Positions 14,378-15,682 of a stretch of 15,682 nucleotides of DNA are shown here, piece after piece. Numbering within the stretch: position 1 is the stretch's first letter; the number at the start of each line of letters is the position of its first letter. This stretch comes from Phycisphaeraceae bacterium (GTDB lineage Bacteria; Planctomycetota; Phycisphaerae; Phycisphaerales; UBA1924), in the NCBI GenBank assembly GCA_009827215.1, contig WUAJ01000033.1:1-15682 (forward strand). Reading direction: 5' to 3'. Under the pieces are notes generated by a model. It was not told the DNA's origin. It made no database searches and saw only the letters and a list, made by a program, of their open reading frames with translations. The position numbers were made by a program, and so were the translations under genes.

Positions 14378-15682
14378 GACCCAGCGATAGAGTGAGAGCT
14401 GTGACGCGTCGAGCGGTTTGATCGTTGCGATCGGACGCGACTGGATTCCCGGAGCGATCAGTTGATCGAGTTCGGCGAGCCACGAGATGGAACTCTCGAG
14501 CAATGTTAGGTTGCCGGGGAATGCTGTGGTGATGCGTCCATCAACGAGTTGGCTCTGTCCGAAGGTGAGCGCATCGTTCACCCAAGAGTTCGAACCTACA
14601 ACGACGACGCGTTGCGCGTCGGAATCGATGAGCCGTTCAGCGCCCGCCGCGATGGTCCATTGGTCTCTGCGCACATCTTTGGAATCTTCGAAGATTGGTT
14701 GATCCTGAAGATACTGTCGAGACTGTGCAGGCGTGGACCAGAGGGTGATCCAATCGTGCTCGGCCCATACCTGTTCATTGCCTTGGATTGAGATGATCGG
14801 AGATGCTTGAGCGCCGACGCGTGGGTCGATAGTAATCGGGATCGACCAAGGGAGCATGGTCGAGAGACCTTGCACGGCTTCTCCGATGGCATGAGTTTCT
14901 TGATTTCCCGCGATGGTTGGAACCACAACCATTGCTGGATTCGCTGTTCGCTTGGATGACACGACGCGTTGTGAGAGCAGTGCTTTGGTTGGATCTGGGA
15001 CGATACCGAAAGGCTTAAGTACGCGAACCATGGGATCGGTGTCTCCGAACGATCCAAAGATCGAAGGATTCATGGAGATCAGGACCGATTCGCCTTGATC
15101 AATGAGTTGCTGCGCGATGTTTGCGAGTGAGGTGGCGCGCCTGGCGCCGGTGATGCCCGTCTCGCCTCCGCCTGCGGCGGAATCAGAAGCGAACATGACA
15201 AACACGACTGGTCGTTGTCCGAGCGGATCAAGTTCAACAAGCGAGGGACGATCACTTTCGTGCAGCGGCGCCCACTCGATGGTGTCGATACCACGCTGTT
15301 TGAGGTGATTGATTGTTTTGGAGAGCAACTGAGGAGTTCCGAGGAGTTGTCCCGGCTCTCCCGCGTGGACAAACACGACAATCGGATGATTCTGGATCAC
15401 GAGCTGCGCCAGTGCGGATGCGATGAGTTCTTGTGCTCGTGGTCCGATGACCCCTGCCGGAGAAATCCCGGCTTGCTCCAGGAGCTGAGTTGGTGGGAGA
15501 AGTGTTTCTAGATCGATCGCCGCGATCCCGGTCTCTGGAGGTCCGATGATGAGCAGCGACTCTCCGGTCTCCAGCGCTGTCGCAACGCGATCCGCGTCGA
15601 TAGGGATGAGCCGAGCGAGTCGATCAGAGGTCACGGCGAGTTGATCGATGAGAGTGTCGAGCCGTGTATTCAATGAGCGAGC
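14312..15682 (-). CDS. GldG-like ABC transporter auxiliary protein; 5' end outside window
   Basis: About 456 residues are visible and the frame is open to the right edge, so the true N-terminus lies outside the window. The visible part resembles the ABC_transp_aux/GldG family: a segment ending PIVVFVHAGEPGQLLGTPQL, then LKQRGIDTIEW, then a strand region VVFVMFASD, an ANIAQQLIDQGESVLISMNP stretch and LKPFGI. Near the end come VVVVGSNSWVNDAL and a final membrane helix (LYRWVLLGAVPGCVLLIGIG) with almost no tail. In that family the large extracytoplasmic domain is anchored by the C-terminal helix and works with ABC-2 permease and ATPase subunits, which would lie beyond the right edge. Planctomycetes carry such proteins without proven gliding motility, so a general transport or envelope role is likely. 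The family assignment is moderate. Confidence 0.65.
   Translation of the reverse strand, partial: ARSLNTRLDTLIDQLAVTSDRLARLIPIDADRVATALETGESLLIIGPPETGIAAIDLETLLPPTQLLEQAGISPAGVIGPRAQELIASALAQLVIQNHPIVVFVHAGEPGQLLGTPQLLSKTINHLKQRGIDTIEWAPLHESDRPSLVELDPLGQRPVVFVMFASDSAAGGGETGITGARRATSLANIAQQLIDQGESVLISMNPSIFGSFGDTDPMVRVLKPFGIVPDPTKALLSQRVVSSKRTANPAMVVVPTIAGNQETHAIGEAVQGLSTMLPWSIPITIDPRVGAQASPIISIQGNEQVWAEHDWITLWSTPAQSRQYLQDQPIFEDSKDVRRDQWTIAAGAERLIDSDAQRVVVVGSNSWVNDALTFGQSQLVDGRITTAFPGNLTLLESSISWLAELDQLIAPGIQSRPIATIKPLDASQLSLYRWVLLGAVPGCVLLIGIGTRIVFG

Noticed and set aside
1..15682. tRNA, rRNA, CRISPR arrays, insertion sequences, attachment sites
   Set aside because: Reading both strands showed no cloverleaf-like segments, regular direct repeats, transposase motifs or terminal repeats, including around the nuclease-like gene.

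Overview
The window looks like chromosomal DNA of a flagellated Planctomycetota bacterium, most likely in or near the class Phycisphaerae. This is inferred from its GC-rich composition, the flagellar rod/ring/hook genes, a Rho factor with a long basic, disordered N-terminal extension, a GldG-type ABC auxiliary protein and several hypothetical envelope proteins. No marker gene fixes the taxon. No rRNA, tRNA, CRISPR array or transposase was found.

Positions 1-3130 (minus strand) hold a flagellar operon read from right to left: flgI (P-ring), a FlgJ-type rod-binding protein, a FlgN-like chaperone and the start of flgK, which runs off the left edge. A good sigma-54 (-24/-12) promoter lies just upstream of flgI, and Shine-Dalgarno sites or stop/start overlaps link the genes. 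The rod-binding gene has an in-frame TAA at codon 13.

Positions 3186-4934 (plus strand) hold a small acidic hypothetical gene divergent from the flagellar operon, then mnmA (tRNA 2-thiouridylase). Next, on the minus strand, comes an AT-rich, probably transferred PD-(D/E)XK nuclease-like gene (4948-5799) directly downstream of pgi (glucose-6-phosphate isomerase). Divergent from pgi is a gene that joins a membrane-embedded bacterial PH domain (bPH2/YdbS type) to a complete dephospho-CoA kinase (CoaE) in one frame.

Positions 8393-10328 hold rho with a structured leader that contains a 19-codon ORF. Positions 10441-14377 appear to be a three-gene envelope operon: a small three-helix membrane protein, an exported 833-residue TPR protein and a flippase-like (UPF0104/LPG synthase-type) membrane protein. 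A convergent GldG-like ABC auxiliary gene (partial) closes the window and overlaps the flippase gene by 66 bp.

The most notable points are the bPH2-CoaE fusion, the interrupted rod-binding gene under an apparent sigma-54 promoter, and TAnnnT boxes only 5-6 nt before the start codon of four promoter-proximal genes, which suggests leaderless transcripts. The transferred nuclease gene is also notable because it lacks the strong GATC enrichment sampled elsewhere in the window.
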